From the NCBI RefSeq assembly GCF_016219575.1, contig NZ_JACRMG010000034.1, positions 1 through 64,000 on the forward strand: a stretch of 64,000 nucleotides of DNA. The letters run 5' to 3'. Source of the stretch: Bradyrhizobium sp. (GTDB taxonomy: Bacteria; Pseudomonadota; Alphaproteobacteria; Rhizobiales; Xanthobacteraceae). The position numbers and the translations under genes were made by a program. Positions 56,287-64,000 of this stretch are shown here, one piece after another. The notes beneath the pieces were generated by a model. It was not told the origin of the DNA. It made no database searches and saw nothing but the letters and a program-made list of their open reading frames with translations. Within the stretch, counting starts at the first letter, position 1, and every line of letters starts with the position of its first letter.

Positions 56287-57531
56287 ATGAAGATGACTCG
56301 CCGTAACGTGTTGCTTGGTGCCGCCGCCACCGCCGCGCTTGCGCCGCTAGCAAGCCGCGCGCAGACCTCGGAAGTCGTGATCGGCGTGATCTATCCCTTC
56401 TCCGGTGCCGCCGCGCAGATGGGTGTCGACGCGCAGAAGGCCTACGAGACCGCGGCCGATATCATCAACAAGAACCACGAATACAAATTGCCGCTCGCAA
56501 GGGGCGAGGGACTTCCCGGTCTCGGCGGCGCAAAAATCCGCCTCGTCTTTGCCGATCACCAGGCCGATCCGCAGAAGGGACGCGCCGAAGCCGAGCGCCT
56601 GATCACGCAGGAGAAGGTCTGCGCCGTCATTGGCACCTATCAGAGCGCGGTCGCCGTCACTGTCAGCCAGATCTGCGAGCGCTACGGCGTTCCCTTCGTT
56701 TCCGCCGACAATTCCTCGCCCAGCCTGCATCGCCGCGGCCTGAAGTTCTATTTCCGCCCGGCGCCGCATGATGAGATGTTTTCCAAGGCGATGTTCGATT
56801 TCTTCGACGAATTGAAGAAACGGGGTCAGAAGATCGAGAGCCTGGCGCTGTTCCACGAGGACACGATCTTCGGCACCGACTCCGGCAACACCCAGCTCAA
56901 ACTCGCCAATGACCGCGGCTACAAGGTGGTCGCCGACATCAAGTATCGCGCTAACTCGCCGTCGCTCACCGCCGAAGTGCAGCAGCTCAAGGCGGCCAAT
57001 GCCGACGTGCTGATGCCCTCGAGCTACACCACCGACGCCATCCTGCTGGTGAAGACCATGGCCGAACTCGGCTACAAGCCGAAAAACATCGTGGCGCAGA
57101 ATGCCGGTTTCTCGGAGAAGGCGACCTACGATGCCGTCGGCGACAAGCTCTCCGGCGTGATCTCGCGCGGCAGCTTCTCGCTCGACCTCGCCAAGAAGCG
57201 GCCGATGGTCGGATTGATCAACGAGCAGTTCTTTGCACGCTCCGGCAAGGACTTCAACGACCTGACGTCGCGGCAGTTCATGGGCCTGATCGTGCTGGCC
57301 GAGGCCATCAACCGCGCCAAGTCGACCGACGGCGAAAAGATCCGCGAGGCGCTGGCGGCGACCGATATCCCCGGCGACATCACCATCATGCCCTGGAAGC
57401 GGGTGAAGTTCGACGAGATGGGCCAGAACAACGACGCCGATCCAGTGCTGCTGCAATATGTCGGCGGAAAGTTCGTGACGATCTTCCCGACCGAGGTGGC
57501 GGTTGCCGATGCCGTCTGGCCGATGATGTAG
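56287..57531 (+). CDS. ABC transporter substrate-binding protein (branched-chain amino acid/urea-type)
   Basis: Tat-like signal MKMTRRNVLLGAAATAALAPLASRAQ; VVIGVIYPFSGAAAQMGVDAQKAYETAADIIN. Confidence 0.93.
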   Translation: MKMTRRNVLLGAAATAALAPLASRAQTSEVVIGVIYPFSGAAAQMGVDAQKAYETAADIINKNHEYKLPLARGEGLPGLGGAKIRLVFADHQADPQKGRAEAERLITQEKVCAVIGTYQSAVAVTVSQICERYGVPFVSADNSSPSLHRRGLKFYFRPAPHDEMFSKAMFDFFDELKKRGQKIESLALFHEDTIFGTDSGNTQLKLANDRGYKVVADIKYRANSPSLTAEVQQLKAANADVLMPSSYTTDAILLVKTMAELGYKPKNIVAQNAGFSEKATYDAVGDKLSGVISRGSFSLDLAKKRPMVGLINEQFFARSGKDFNDLTSRQFMGLIVLAEAINRAKSTDGEKIREALAATDIPGDITIMPWKRVKFDEMGQNNDADPVLLQYVGGKFVTIFPTEVAVADAVWPMM

Positions 57532-57560
57532 CAGGCAGGCGAGGGGCGAGGGACAGCGCT

Positions 57561-58439
57561 GTGACAGCGGAAGCCATTATCCAGAGCCTGGCGAGCGGCC
57601 TCCTGATGGGGCTGCTCTACGGGCTGATCGCCGTGGGGCTCGCGCTCATCTTCGGCCTGATGGACGTCGTCAATTTCGCCCACGGCGAATTCCTGATGAT
57701 CGCGATGTACGCGACATTCTTCCTGTTTGCGTTCTTCGCAATCGATCCCCTGCTGTCAATGCCGCTGGTCGCGGCTGCGCTGTTCGTGTTCGGCGCAGTC
57801 ATTTATCTGTTGATCGTGCGCTTTGCGATGCGCGCCAAGGCTAACGCCGGCATGGTGCAGATTTTTTCCACCTTCGGCCTTGCCATCGTGATGCGCGGGC
57901 TGGCGCAGTATTTCTTCACGCCGGACTATCGCAGCGTCACCAACTCCTGGCTCGGCGGCAAGACCGTCTCGGTGGCCGGCATCTTCCTGCCGGTGCCGCA
58001 ACTCGTCGGCGCGTTGGTGGCCATCGCGGCATTCGGTGGGCTCTATCTGTTCATCAACCGCACTGATTTCGGCCGGGCGCTGGAGGCGACGCGGGAGGAT
58101 GCAGGCGCGGTGGCGCTGGTCGGCATCGACCAGAACAAGGTATTCGCGCTGGGTTGGGGCCTCGGCGCGGCGCTGGTTGGTCTTGCCGGCGCGATCATGG
58201 CGATCTTCTTCTACACCTATCCCGATGTCGGCGCTTCCTTCGCATTGATCGCTTATGTGACGGTGGCGCTCGGTGGCTTCGGTAGTGTGTTCGGCGCTTT
58301 TGCCGGCGGCATCATCGTCGGCCTGGTCGAGGCATCGACCGCCATGCTGCTGCCGCCTTCGCTGAAATCGGTCGGCATCTACGCCGTCTATCTTCTGGTC
58401 GTCTTTGTCCGCCCGCGCGGCCTCTTTGGATCGATGTGA
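57561..58439 (+). CDS. Branched-chain-type ABC transporter permease (LivH-like)
   Basis: GLLYGLIAVGLALIFGLMDVVNFAHGEFLMIAMY; GGFGSVFGAFAGGIIVGLVEA. Confidence 0.94.
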   Translation: MTAEAIIQSLASGLLMGLLYGLIAVGLALIFGLMDVVNFAHGEFLMIAMYATFFLFAFFAIDPLLSMPLVAAALFVFGAVIYLLIVRFAMRAKANAGMVQIFSTFGLAIVMRGLAQYFFTPDYRSVTNSWLGGKTVSVAGIFLPVPQLVGALVAIAAFGGLYLFINRTDFGRALEATREDAGAVALVGIDQNKVFALGWGLGAALVGLAGAIMAIFFYTYPDVGASFALIAYVTVALGGFGSVFGAFAGGIIVGLVEASTAMLLPPSLKSVGIYAVYLLVVFVRPRGLFGSM

Positions 58440-59446
58440 TGGATAGCGCTTTCACAGAACGCCGCCGGCGCGATCTCATCGTGGCAATAGCACTTGCCGC
58501 GATCGCGGCCGTGGTGCCGCTATTCGTCAAGAACGTCTACGTCCAGAACGTCATGGTGCTGACGCTGATGTGGGGTGCGCTGTCGCAGAGCTGGAATATC
58601 CTGTCCGGCTATTGCGGGCAGATCTCCCTGGGCCACGCGCTCTATTTCGGGATCGGCGCCTACACCACCGTGCTGCTCTTCACCAAGTTTGGCGTCCTGC
58701 CGTGGTTTGGCATGCTCGGTGGCGGCGTGATCTCCGCAGCTATTGCGATGGCGCTGGGCTATCCCTGCTTCCGGCTGCGCGGACATTACTTCGTCATCGC
58801 CACCATCGTCATCGCCGAGATCGGGTTGCTTCTGTTTCACAACTGGGATTGGGCCGGCGCGGCAATGGGTATCGAGGTTCCCGTGCGCGGCGACAGCTGG
58901 CTGAAGTTCCAGTTCCCGCGCAGCAAGCTGCCGTATTTCTACTTCGCGCTGGCGCTGGCCTGCGTCGCCTGGTTCGTCACCTGGTGGCTGGAAAATTCCA
59001 AATGGGGCTTTTGGTGGCGCGCGGTAAAGGACAATCCGGATGCCGCCGAAAGCCTTGGTGTCGTCGTGTTCAATTCCAAGATGGGTGCGGCGGCGGTGTC
59101 GGCCTTCCTGGTCGCGGTCGGCGGCAGCTTCTACGCCCAGTTCGTGTCCTATATCGATCCCGAAAGCGTGATGGGCTTCCAGTTCTCGCTCTTGATGGCG
59201 CTGCCCGCGGTGCTCGGCGGTATTGGTACGCTGTGGGGTCCTCTGCTCGGCGCGGTGATCCTGATCCCGCTCACCGAATTGACGCGGTCCTACGTCGGCG
59301 GCTCCGGCCGCGGTGTCGACCTGATTGTCTATGGCGGCCTGATCATCGCGATCTCGCTGGCGCGGCCACAGGGGCTGATCGGCCTGTTCGCGTTCAAGCG
59401 CCCCGTCCGATCGCCTGCGCTCGAGCGCAAGGAGGCCGTCCAATGA
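58436..59446 (+). CDS. Branched-chain-type ABC transporter permease (LivM-like)
   Basis: WNILSGYCGQISLGHALYFGIGAYTTVLL; LGGIGTLWGPLLGAVILIPL; overlaps LivH by 4 nt. Confidence 0.94.
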   Translation: MMDSAFTERRRRDLIVAIALAAIAAVVPLFVKNVYVQNVMVLTLMWGALSQSWNILSGYCGQISLGHALYFGIGAYTTVLLFTKFGVLPWFGMLGGGVISAAIAMALGYPCFRLRGHYFVIATIVIAEIGLLLFHNWDWAGAAMGIEVPVRGDSWLKFQFPRSKLPYFYFALALACVAWFVTWWLENSKWGFWWRAVKDNPDAAESLGVVVFNSKMGAAAVSAFLVAVGGSFYAQFVSYIDPESVMGFQFSLLMALPAVLGGIGTLWGPLLGAVILIPLTELTRSYVGGSGRGVDLIVYGGLIIAISLARPQGLIGLFAFKRPVRSPALERKEAVQ

Positions 59447-60180
59447 CGGCTCCTCTTCTGCTGGAAACCCGCGGCGTCTGGCAGCGCTTCGGCGGCCTCG
59501 TCGCCAACAGCGACGTGTCCATCTCGGTCGGCCGCGGCGAAATCGTCGGCCTGATCGGTCCCAACGGCGCCGGCAAGTCGACGCTATTCAATCTGATCGC
59601 CGGCGTGTATGCCGCGACCCAGGGCTCGATCATCTTTGACGGCGAAGACGTCACGAAACTGCCGGCGGCCGAGCGGTGCCAGCGCGGCATCGGCCGCACC
59701 TTCCAGGTCGTCAAGAGTTTCGAGACCATGACCGTGATCGACAATGTCATCGTCGGTGCGCTGGTTCGCAGCACCGTCATGCGCGACGCCCGCCGCAGGG
59801 CGCATGAGGTGCTGGAGTTCTGCGGCCTCTCCGCGCGAGCAAACGTGCTTGCCAGCGACCTCATTCCCTCCGAAAAGCGCCGGCTGGAAGTGGCGCGCGC
59901 GCTCGCGACCGAACCGAAGCTGTTGCTGCTCGACGAGGTGCTCACCGGCTTGACGCCGATCGAGGCGCAGACCGGCGTCGAACTGGTGCGCAAGGTGCGC
60001 GCGACCGGCGTTACCGTGCTGATGGTCGAGCATGTCATGGAGATCGTGATGCCGCTGGTCGACCGCGCCATCGTGCTCGACCTCGGGAAGGTGCTGGTGG
60101 AGGGCAAGCCCACCGAGGTGGTGCGCGACCCGAAGGTGATCACGGCCTATCTTGGAGATCGTCATGCTCAGGGTGCATGA
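59443..60180 (+). CDS. Branched-chain-type ABC transporter ATP-binding protein (LivG-like)
   Basis: GLIGPNGAGKSTLFNLIAGVY; RCQRGIGRTFQVVKSFETMTVIDNV; LLLLDEVLTGL. Confidence 0.94.
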   Translation: MTAPLLLETRGVWQRFGGLVANSDVSISVGRGEIVGLIGPNGAGKSTLFNLIAGVYAATQGSIIFDGEDVTKLPAAERCQRGIGRTFQVVKSFETMTVIDNVIVGALVRSTVMRDARRRAHEVLEFCGLSARANVLASDLIPSEKRRLEVARALATEPKLLLLDEVLTGLTPIEAQTGVELVRKVRATGVTVLMVEHVMEIVMPLVDRAIVLDLGKVLVEGKPTEVVRDPKVITAYLGDRHAQGA

Positions 60181-60868
60181 AGTCACGACCGCCTATCAGG
60201 GGCTGGTGGCGATCTCCGCGGTCTCGATCGAGGTCGCCAGCGGCGAGATCGTCTGCGTCGCCGGCGCCAACGGCGCGGGCAAGTCGACGCTGCTGAAATC
60301 CATTGCCGGCGCCGAGCGGCCGCGTTCCGGCAGCGTCAGCTTCGACGGCACACGCATCGACGGCATGGCGCAGCACATCATTACCTCGCACGGCATCGCC
60401 TATGTGCCGGAAAACCGCCGGCTGTTTCCGCGCCTGTCGGTGCGCGACAACCTTCGCCTCGGCAGCTATCTCTTCCGCGGCAAGTCCGACCGCGACGCGC
60501 CGCTCGATCTCGTCTTCAACTTGTTTCCGCGGCTGTCCGAGCGGCTCGACCAGCGCGCCGAGACGCTTTCAGGGGGCGAGCAGCAGATGCTGGCGATCGG
60601 ACGCGCGCTGATGACGCGGCCGCGGCTTTTGATGCTGGACGAGCCGTCGCAGGGCATCATGCCGAAACTGGTCGACGAGATCTTCCAGGCCGTGAAGCGC
60701 ATCCGCGACACCGGCCTCACCGTGCTGATCGTCGAGCAACGCATGGCCGAGTGCCTGGAGATCGCCGACCGCGCCTACATCCTGCAGACCGGCCGTGTGC
60801 TGATGCAGGGCCCGGCGGCGGAGATCAGCGGCAATCCGGACGTGCGCAAGGCGTATTTGGGATTGTGA
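60164..60868 (+). CDS. Branched-chain-type ABC transporter ATP-binding protein (LivF-like)
   Basis: GANGAGKSTLLKSIAGAE; TLSGGEQQMLAIGRALMTRPRLLMLDEPSQGIMP. Confidence 0.94.
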   Translation: MLRVHEVTTAYQGLVAISAVSIEVASGEIVCVAGANGAGKSTLLKSIAGAERPRSGSVSFDGTRIDGMAQHIITSHGIAYVPENRRLFPRLSVRDNLRLGSYLFRGKSDRDAPLDLVFNLFPRLSERLDQRAETLSGGEQQMLAIGRALMTRPRLLMLDEPSQGIMPKLVDEIFQAVKRIRDTGLTVLIVEQRMAECLEIADRAYILQTGRVLMQGPAAEISGNPDVRKAYLGL

Positions 60869-60880
60869 GTGTAACAAATT

Positions 60881-60979
60881 CTCCGTCATGCCCGGGCTTG
60901 ACCCGGGCATCCACGTCTTACTTCCTCTTTGATGCAAAGATCGCGGATGGCCCGGACAAGCCCGGCCATGACGCGGAGA
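60881..60979. repeat. Palindromic intergenic repeat, family 5
   Basis: CTCCGTCATGCCCGGGCTTGACCCGGGCATCCACGTCTT...GATGGCCCGGACAAGCCCGGCCATGACGCGGAG; one copy in window, overlapping the otnC-like region edge. Confidence 0.7.
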
Positions 60980-60980
60980 G

Positions 60981-61637
60981 TTAGTGCTCGTGCTCCGGCA
61001 GCGTCAACCCGAACACCTTGGTTAAATCCGCCACCTGTTCCGGCGACAAATACCGCGGGTTCAACCCGCGCAGCAGCAAATACAGCTTGGCCGTCTCCTC
61101 CAGCTCCTCCATCGCGAACACCGCGGCCTCCAGCGTGTCGCCCGATACCACCGGGCCGTGATTGGCGAGCAGCACCGACGAATATTTTCCGGCCAGCCCC
61201 TTGATGGCGTCGGCGACCGCGGGATCGCCCGGCCGGTAATAGGGCAGGAGCGCAGTCTGCCCGCATTTCATGAGATAATAAGGTGTCATCGGCGGCAGCG
61301 CGGCGCGAGGGTCGATCTCGGGCAGCATCGACAGCGCCACCGAATGGGTCGAGTGCAGGTGCACAATCGCTCCCGCAGACCCGCGCGTCTGGTACAGCGC
61401 GGTATGCAGCGGCACTTCCTTGGTCGGGGCATCGCCCGAGAGCAGCCGCCCGTCCGGCCCGAGCCGCGACATCCGCGCCGGATCGAGGAAGCCGAGCGAG
61501 GCGTTGGTCGGGGTCACGAGCCAGCCGCCATCGCCGAGTTTCACGCTGATATTGCCGGAAGAACCCGGCGTCAGCCCGCGCTCGAACAACGAGCGGCCGA
61601 ACCGGCAGATGTCCTCGCGGATTTTTGCGTCGCTCAT
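60981..61637 (-). CDS. otnC: Class II aldolase, 3-oxo-tetronate 4-phosphate decarboxylase-like
   Basis: GLTPGSSGNISVKLGDGGWLVTPTNASLGFLDP; IVHLHSTHSVALSML; LLANHGPVVSG; clustered with otnI/otnK/ltnD. Confidence 0.88.
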   Translation of the reverse strand: MSDAKIREDICRFGRSLFERGLTPGSSGNISVKLGDGGWLVTPTNASLGFLDPARMSRLGPDGRLLSGDAPTKEVPLHTALYQTRGSAGAIVHLHSTHSVALSMLPEIDPRAALPPMTPYYLMKCGQTALLPYYRPGDPAVADAIKGLAGKYSSVLLANHGPVVSGDTLEAAVFAMEELEETAKLYLLLRGLNPRYLSPEQVADLTKVFGLTLPEHEH

Positions 61638-61744
61638 CGTGCGTTTCCTTGAACAGGGCCTTCTCTCATGCTTTGGCAGCGCGGCCAAGCCGTGTTAGGC
61701 AGGGCCGGGCCGCGACGCGAAAGCGGCAGGGAAGGAAACGCCGC

Positions 61745-62656
61745 ATGTCAGAATCCGCAAAACCCCGCATGGCCGTGATCGGGCTCGGCTCGATGGGGTT
61801 TGGCATGGCGACCTCGCTGCGCCGCGCGGGTTTCGAGGTGACGGGCTGCGACGTCTCCGCCGACAGTGTCGCCCGCTTTGTCGCCGACGGCGGAAAAGGG
61901 GCCAAGTCGCCGGCCGAGGCCGCAAAGCACGCCGACATTGTGGTGAGCGTCGTCGTCAACGCGGCGCAGACCGAAGCCATCCTGTTCGGCTCAAACGGAG
62001 TTGCCGAGACGCTGCCCAAGGGCGCGGTCTTCATTTCTTCTGCCACCATGGATCCGGACGTCGCGCGCCGGCTGGCGAAACAGCTGGAAGCAAGCGGGCG
62101 ACATTACCTGGATGCGCCGATCTCCGGCGGTGCGCAGCGCGCCGCGCAGGGCGAACTCACCATCCTCGCCTCCGGCAGCCCAGCGGCGTTTGCCAAGGCG
62201 CGGCCGGCGCTCGACGTGATGGCGGCGAAACTCTACGAACTCGGCGATGCCGCGGGCCAAGGCGCGGCGTTCAAGATGATCAACCAGCTGCTCGCCGGCG
62301 TTCACATCGCCGCTGCTTCGGAAGCGATGGCGTTTGCGGCGAAGCAGGGCCTCGACATCCGCAAGGTCTACGAGGTGATCACGGCCTCTGCCGGCAATTC
62401 CTGGATGTTCGAGAACCGCATGCCGCACGTGCTCGACGGCGACTACACCCCGCGCAGCGCGGTGGAGATCTTCGTCAAGGATCTCGGCATCATCCAGGAC
62501 ATGGCGCGCAATGCGCGCTTTCCCGTGCCGGTTTCCGCTGCCGCGCTGCAGATGTTCTTGATGACATCGGCCGCCGGCATGGGTCGCGACGATGATGCGT
62601 CGGTGGCGCGGATGTATGCAAGAGTCACCGGCACCAAGCTGCCGGGCGACAAGTAA
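61745..62656 (+). CDS. ltnD: L-threonate dehydrogenase-like (beta-hydroxyacid dehydrogenase family)
   Basis: MAVIGLGSMGFGMATSLRRAGFEVTGCDV; DAPISGGAQRAAQGELTILASGS; GQGAAFKMINQLLAGVHIAAASEAMAFA. Confidence 0.88.
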   Translation: MSESAKPRMAVIGLGSMGFGMATSLRRAGFEVTGCDVSADSVARFVADGGKGAKSPAEAAKHADIVVSVVVNAAQTEAILFGSNGVAETLPKGAVFISSATMDPDVARRLAKQLEASGRHYLDAPISGGAQRAAQGELTILASGSPAAFAKARPALDVMAAKLYELGDAAGQGAAFKMINQLLAGVHIAAASEAMAFAAKQGLDIRKVYEVITASAGNSWMFENRMPHVLDGDYTPRSAVEIFVKDLGIIQDMARNARFPVPVSAAALQMFLMTSAAGMGRDDDASVARMYARVTGTKLPGDK

Positions 62657-62670
62657 CAAGAGGTCAGCCG

Positions 62671-63450
62671 ATGCCCCGCTTTGCCGCCAATCTCTCCATG
62701 ATGTTCACCGATGTGCCGTTCCTCGATCGTTTCGAGGCGGCGGCGAAGGCGGGCTTCACCGCGGTCGAATTCCTGTTTCCCTACGATCACCCGGCGGAAG
62801 AAGTCGGCAAGCGACTGAAGAACAACGGCCTGACACAGGCGCTGTTCAACCTGCCGCCGGGCAATTGGGACGCCGGCGAAAAGGGATTCGCGGCGCTACC
62901 CGAACGCTTCGACGATCTCAAGAAGAGCCTGAACACCGCGCTGCCCTATGCGCAGGCCACCGGCGTCAAGCGTGTGCATCTGATGGCCGGCATTGCCAAT
63001 CGCTCCGACAGCAAGGCGGTGGAGGCGTTTTACAAGTCCGTCGCCACGGCCGCCGAATTCTTCGAGCCGCACGGCCTCGACGTCGTGATCGAGCCGATCA
63101 ATGCGCGCAACGTGCCCGGTTACTTCCTCAACGACTTCACCTTCGCCTACGATCTCATCAATGAGCTGAAGATCGCCAACCTGAAGCTGCAGTTCGACAT
63201 CTATCACTGCCAGATCATCCATGGCGACGTCACCATGCGGCTGCGCCAGATGATGCCCATGATCGGCCATATCCAGATCGCCAGCATTCCCTCGCGCAAC
63301 GAGCCTGATGGCGAAGAGCTGAACTATCCGTTCCTGTTCGCCGAGCTCGACCGGCTCGGTTATGGCGGCTTTGTCGGCTGCGAATACAATCCGCGCGGCA
63401 AGACCGTCGACGGGCTCGGCTGGTTCAAGGCTTACGCGGGAGCAAGGTAA
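62671..63450 (+). CDS. otnI: 2-oxo-tetronate isomerase-like (hydroxypyruvate isomerase family)
   Basis: MPRFAANLSMMFTDVPFLDRFEAAAKAGFTAVEFLFPYDHPAEEV; VIEPINARNVPGYFLNDF; QFDIYHCQIIHGDV. Confidence 0.9.
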   Translation: MPRFAANLSMMFTDVPFLDRFEAAAKAGFTAVEFLFPYDHPAEEVGKRLKNNGLTQALFNLPPGNWDAGEKGFAALPERFDDLKKSLNTALPYAQATGVKRVHLMAGIANRSDSKAVEAFYKSVATAAEFFEPHGLDVVIEPINARNVPGYFLNDFTFAYDLINELKIANLKLQFDIYHCQIIHGDVTMRLRQMMPMIGHIQIASIPSRNEPDGEELNYPFLFAELDRLGYGGFVGCEYNPRGKTVDGLGWFKAYAGAR

Positions 63451-64000
63451 TGACGCTGGCCAGGAATATTTCTCTTGGCTGCATCGCCGACGACTATACC
63501 GGCGCCTCCGATCTCGCCAACACGCTGACGCGCCAGGGCCTGCGCACGGTGCAGACCATCGGCGTGCCGCCCGATGACCTCAAGCTGCCCGAGGTCGACG
63601 CCGTCGTCGTCTCCCTGAAGAGCCGCTCCATCGAAGCGGGCGAGGCGGTGGCGCGCTCGCGCGACGCAGAGAAATGGCTGCGCGGCCGCGGCGCCGGCCA
63701 CGTGCTGTTCAAGATCTGCTCGACCTTCGACTCCACCGATGCCGGCAATATCGGCCCGGTGATGGACGCGCTACGCGCCGATTGCGGCGAGAGGATCGTG
63801 CTGGTGACGCCGGCATTCCCGGAAACGGGCCGCACCGTCTACCAGGGCAATCTGTTCGTCGGCCTCGTGCCGCTGAACGAGAGTCCGCTGAAGGATCATC
63901 CGCTCAACCCGATGCATGACTCAAATCTGGTGCGGGTGCTGGCGCGGCAGTGCAAGACAAAAGTCGGACTGGTCAATCTCGCGACGTTGACGCGCGGCGC
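63450..64000 (+). CDS. otnK: 3-oxo-tetronate kinase-like (four-carbon acid sugar kinase), truncated by window end
   Basis: ATG overlapping the otnI stop (TAATG): MTLARNISLGCIADDYTGASDLANTLTRQGLRTVQTIGVP...FKICSTFDSTDAGNIGPVMDALRADCGERIVLVTPAFPETGRTVYQGNLFVG; open to the window end, so absent from the ORF track. Confidence 0.92.
   Translation, partial: MTLARNISLGCIADDYTGASDLANTLTRQGLRTVQTIGVPPDDLKLPEVDAVVVSLKSRSIEAGEAVARSRDAEKWLRGRGAGHVLFKICSTFDSTDAGNIGPVMDALRADCGERIVLVTPAFPETGRTVYQGNLFVGLVPLNESPLKDHPLNPMHDSNLVRVLARQCKTKVGLVNLATLTRG

Overview
High-GC alphaproteobacterial chromosomal DNA. Gene content and intergenic palindromic repeats look Bradyrhizobium-like; this is inferred from style, with no database search. 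The window opens in the 3' end of an IS30-like transposase and holds about 55 supportable genes. Main blocks, in order: a P450 and a split TPP-dependent (sulfopyruvate decarboxylase-like) enzyme; a TetR-regulated RND efflux operon; an 18-nt poly-G tract abutting a 5'-truncated ORF; a DUF1028, gamma-glutamyltransferase-like and Dpp-type ABC transporter block; a lipid block (small protein, alpha/beta hydrolase, WS/DGAT acyltransferase, epoxide-hydrolase-like protein, fused P450-reductase); an orphan Imm63-like immunity protein; a PHA storage block (PhaE-like, class III PhaC, phasin); a phenylacetate locus (paaX, paaABCDE, paaI, paaK); a YeeE/OsmC/molybdopterin block; a P450-ferredoxin pair divergent from a TetR gene; and a carboxylate/acid-sugar region (tartrate-DH-like, DUF1445 hydro-lyase, Liv-type ABC transporter, otnC-ltnD-otnI-otnK) cut by the window end. 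No CRISPR array, rRNA or convincing tRNA was seen. No complete unprecedented system is evident. The best leads are the poly-G junction, a shared promoter/5'UTR architecture linking the phasin gene with an orphan alpha/beta hydrolase, five two-hairpin repeats with apparent compensatory changes, palindromic repeats inside the paa operon, the Liv/DUF1445/threonate-type catabolic region, and the orphan Imm63.
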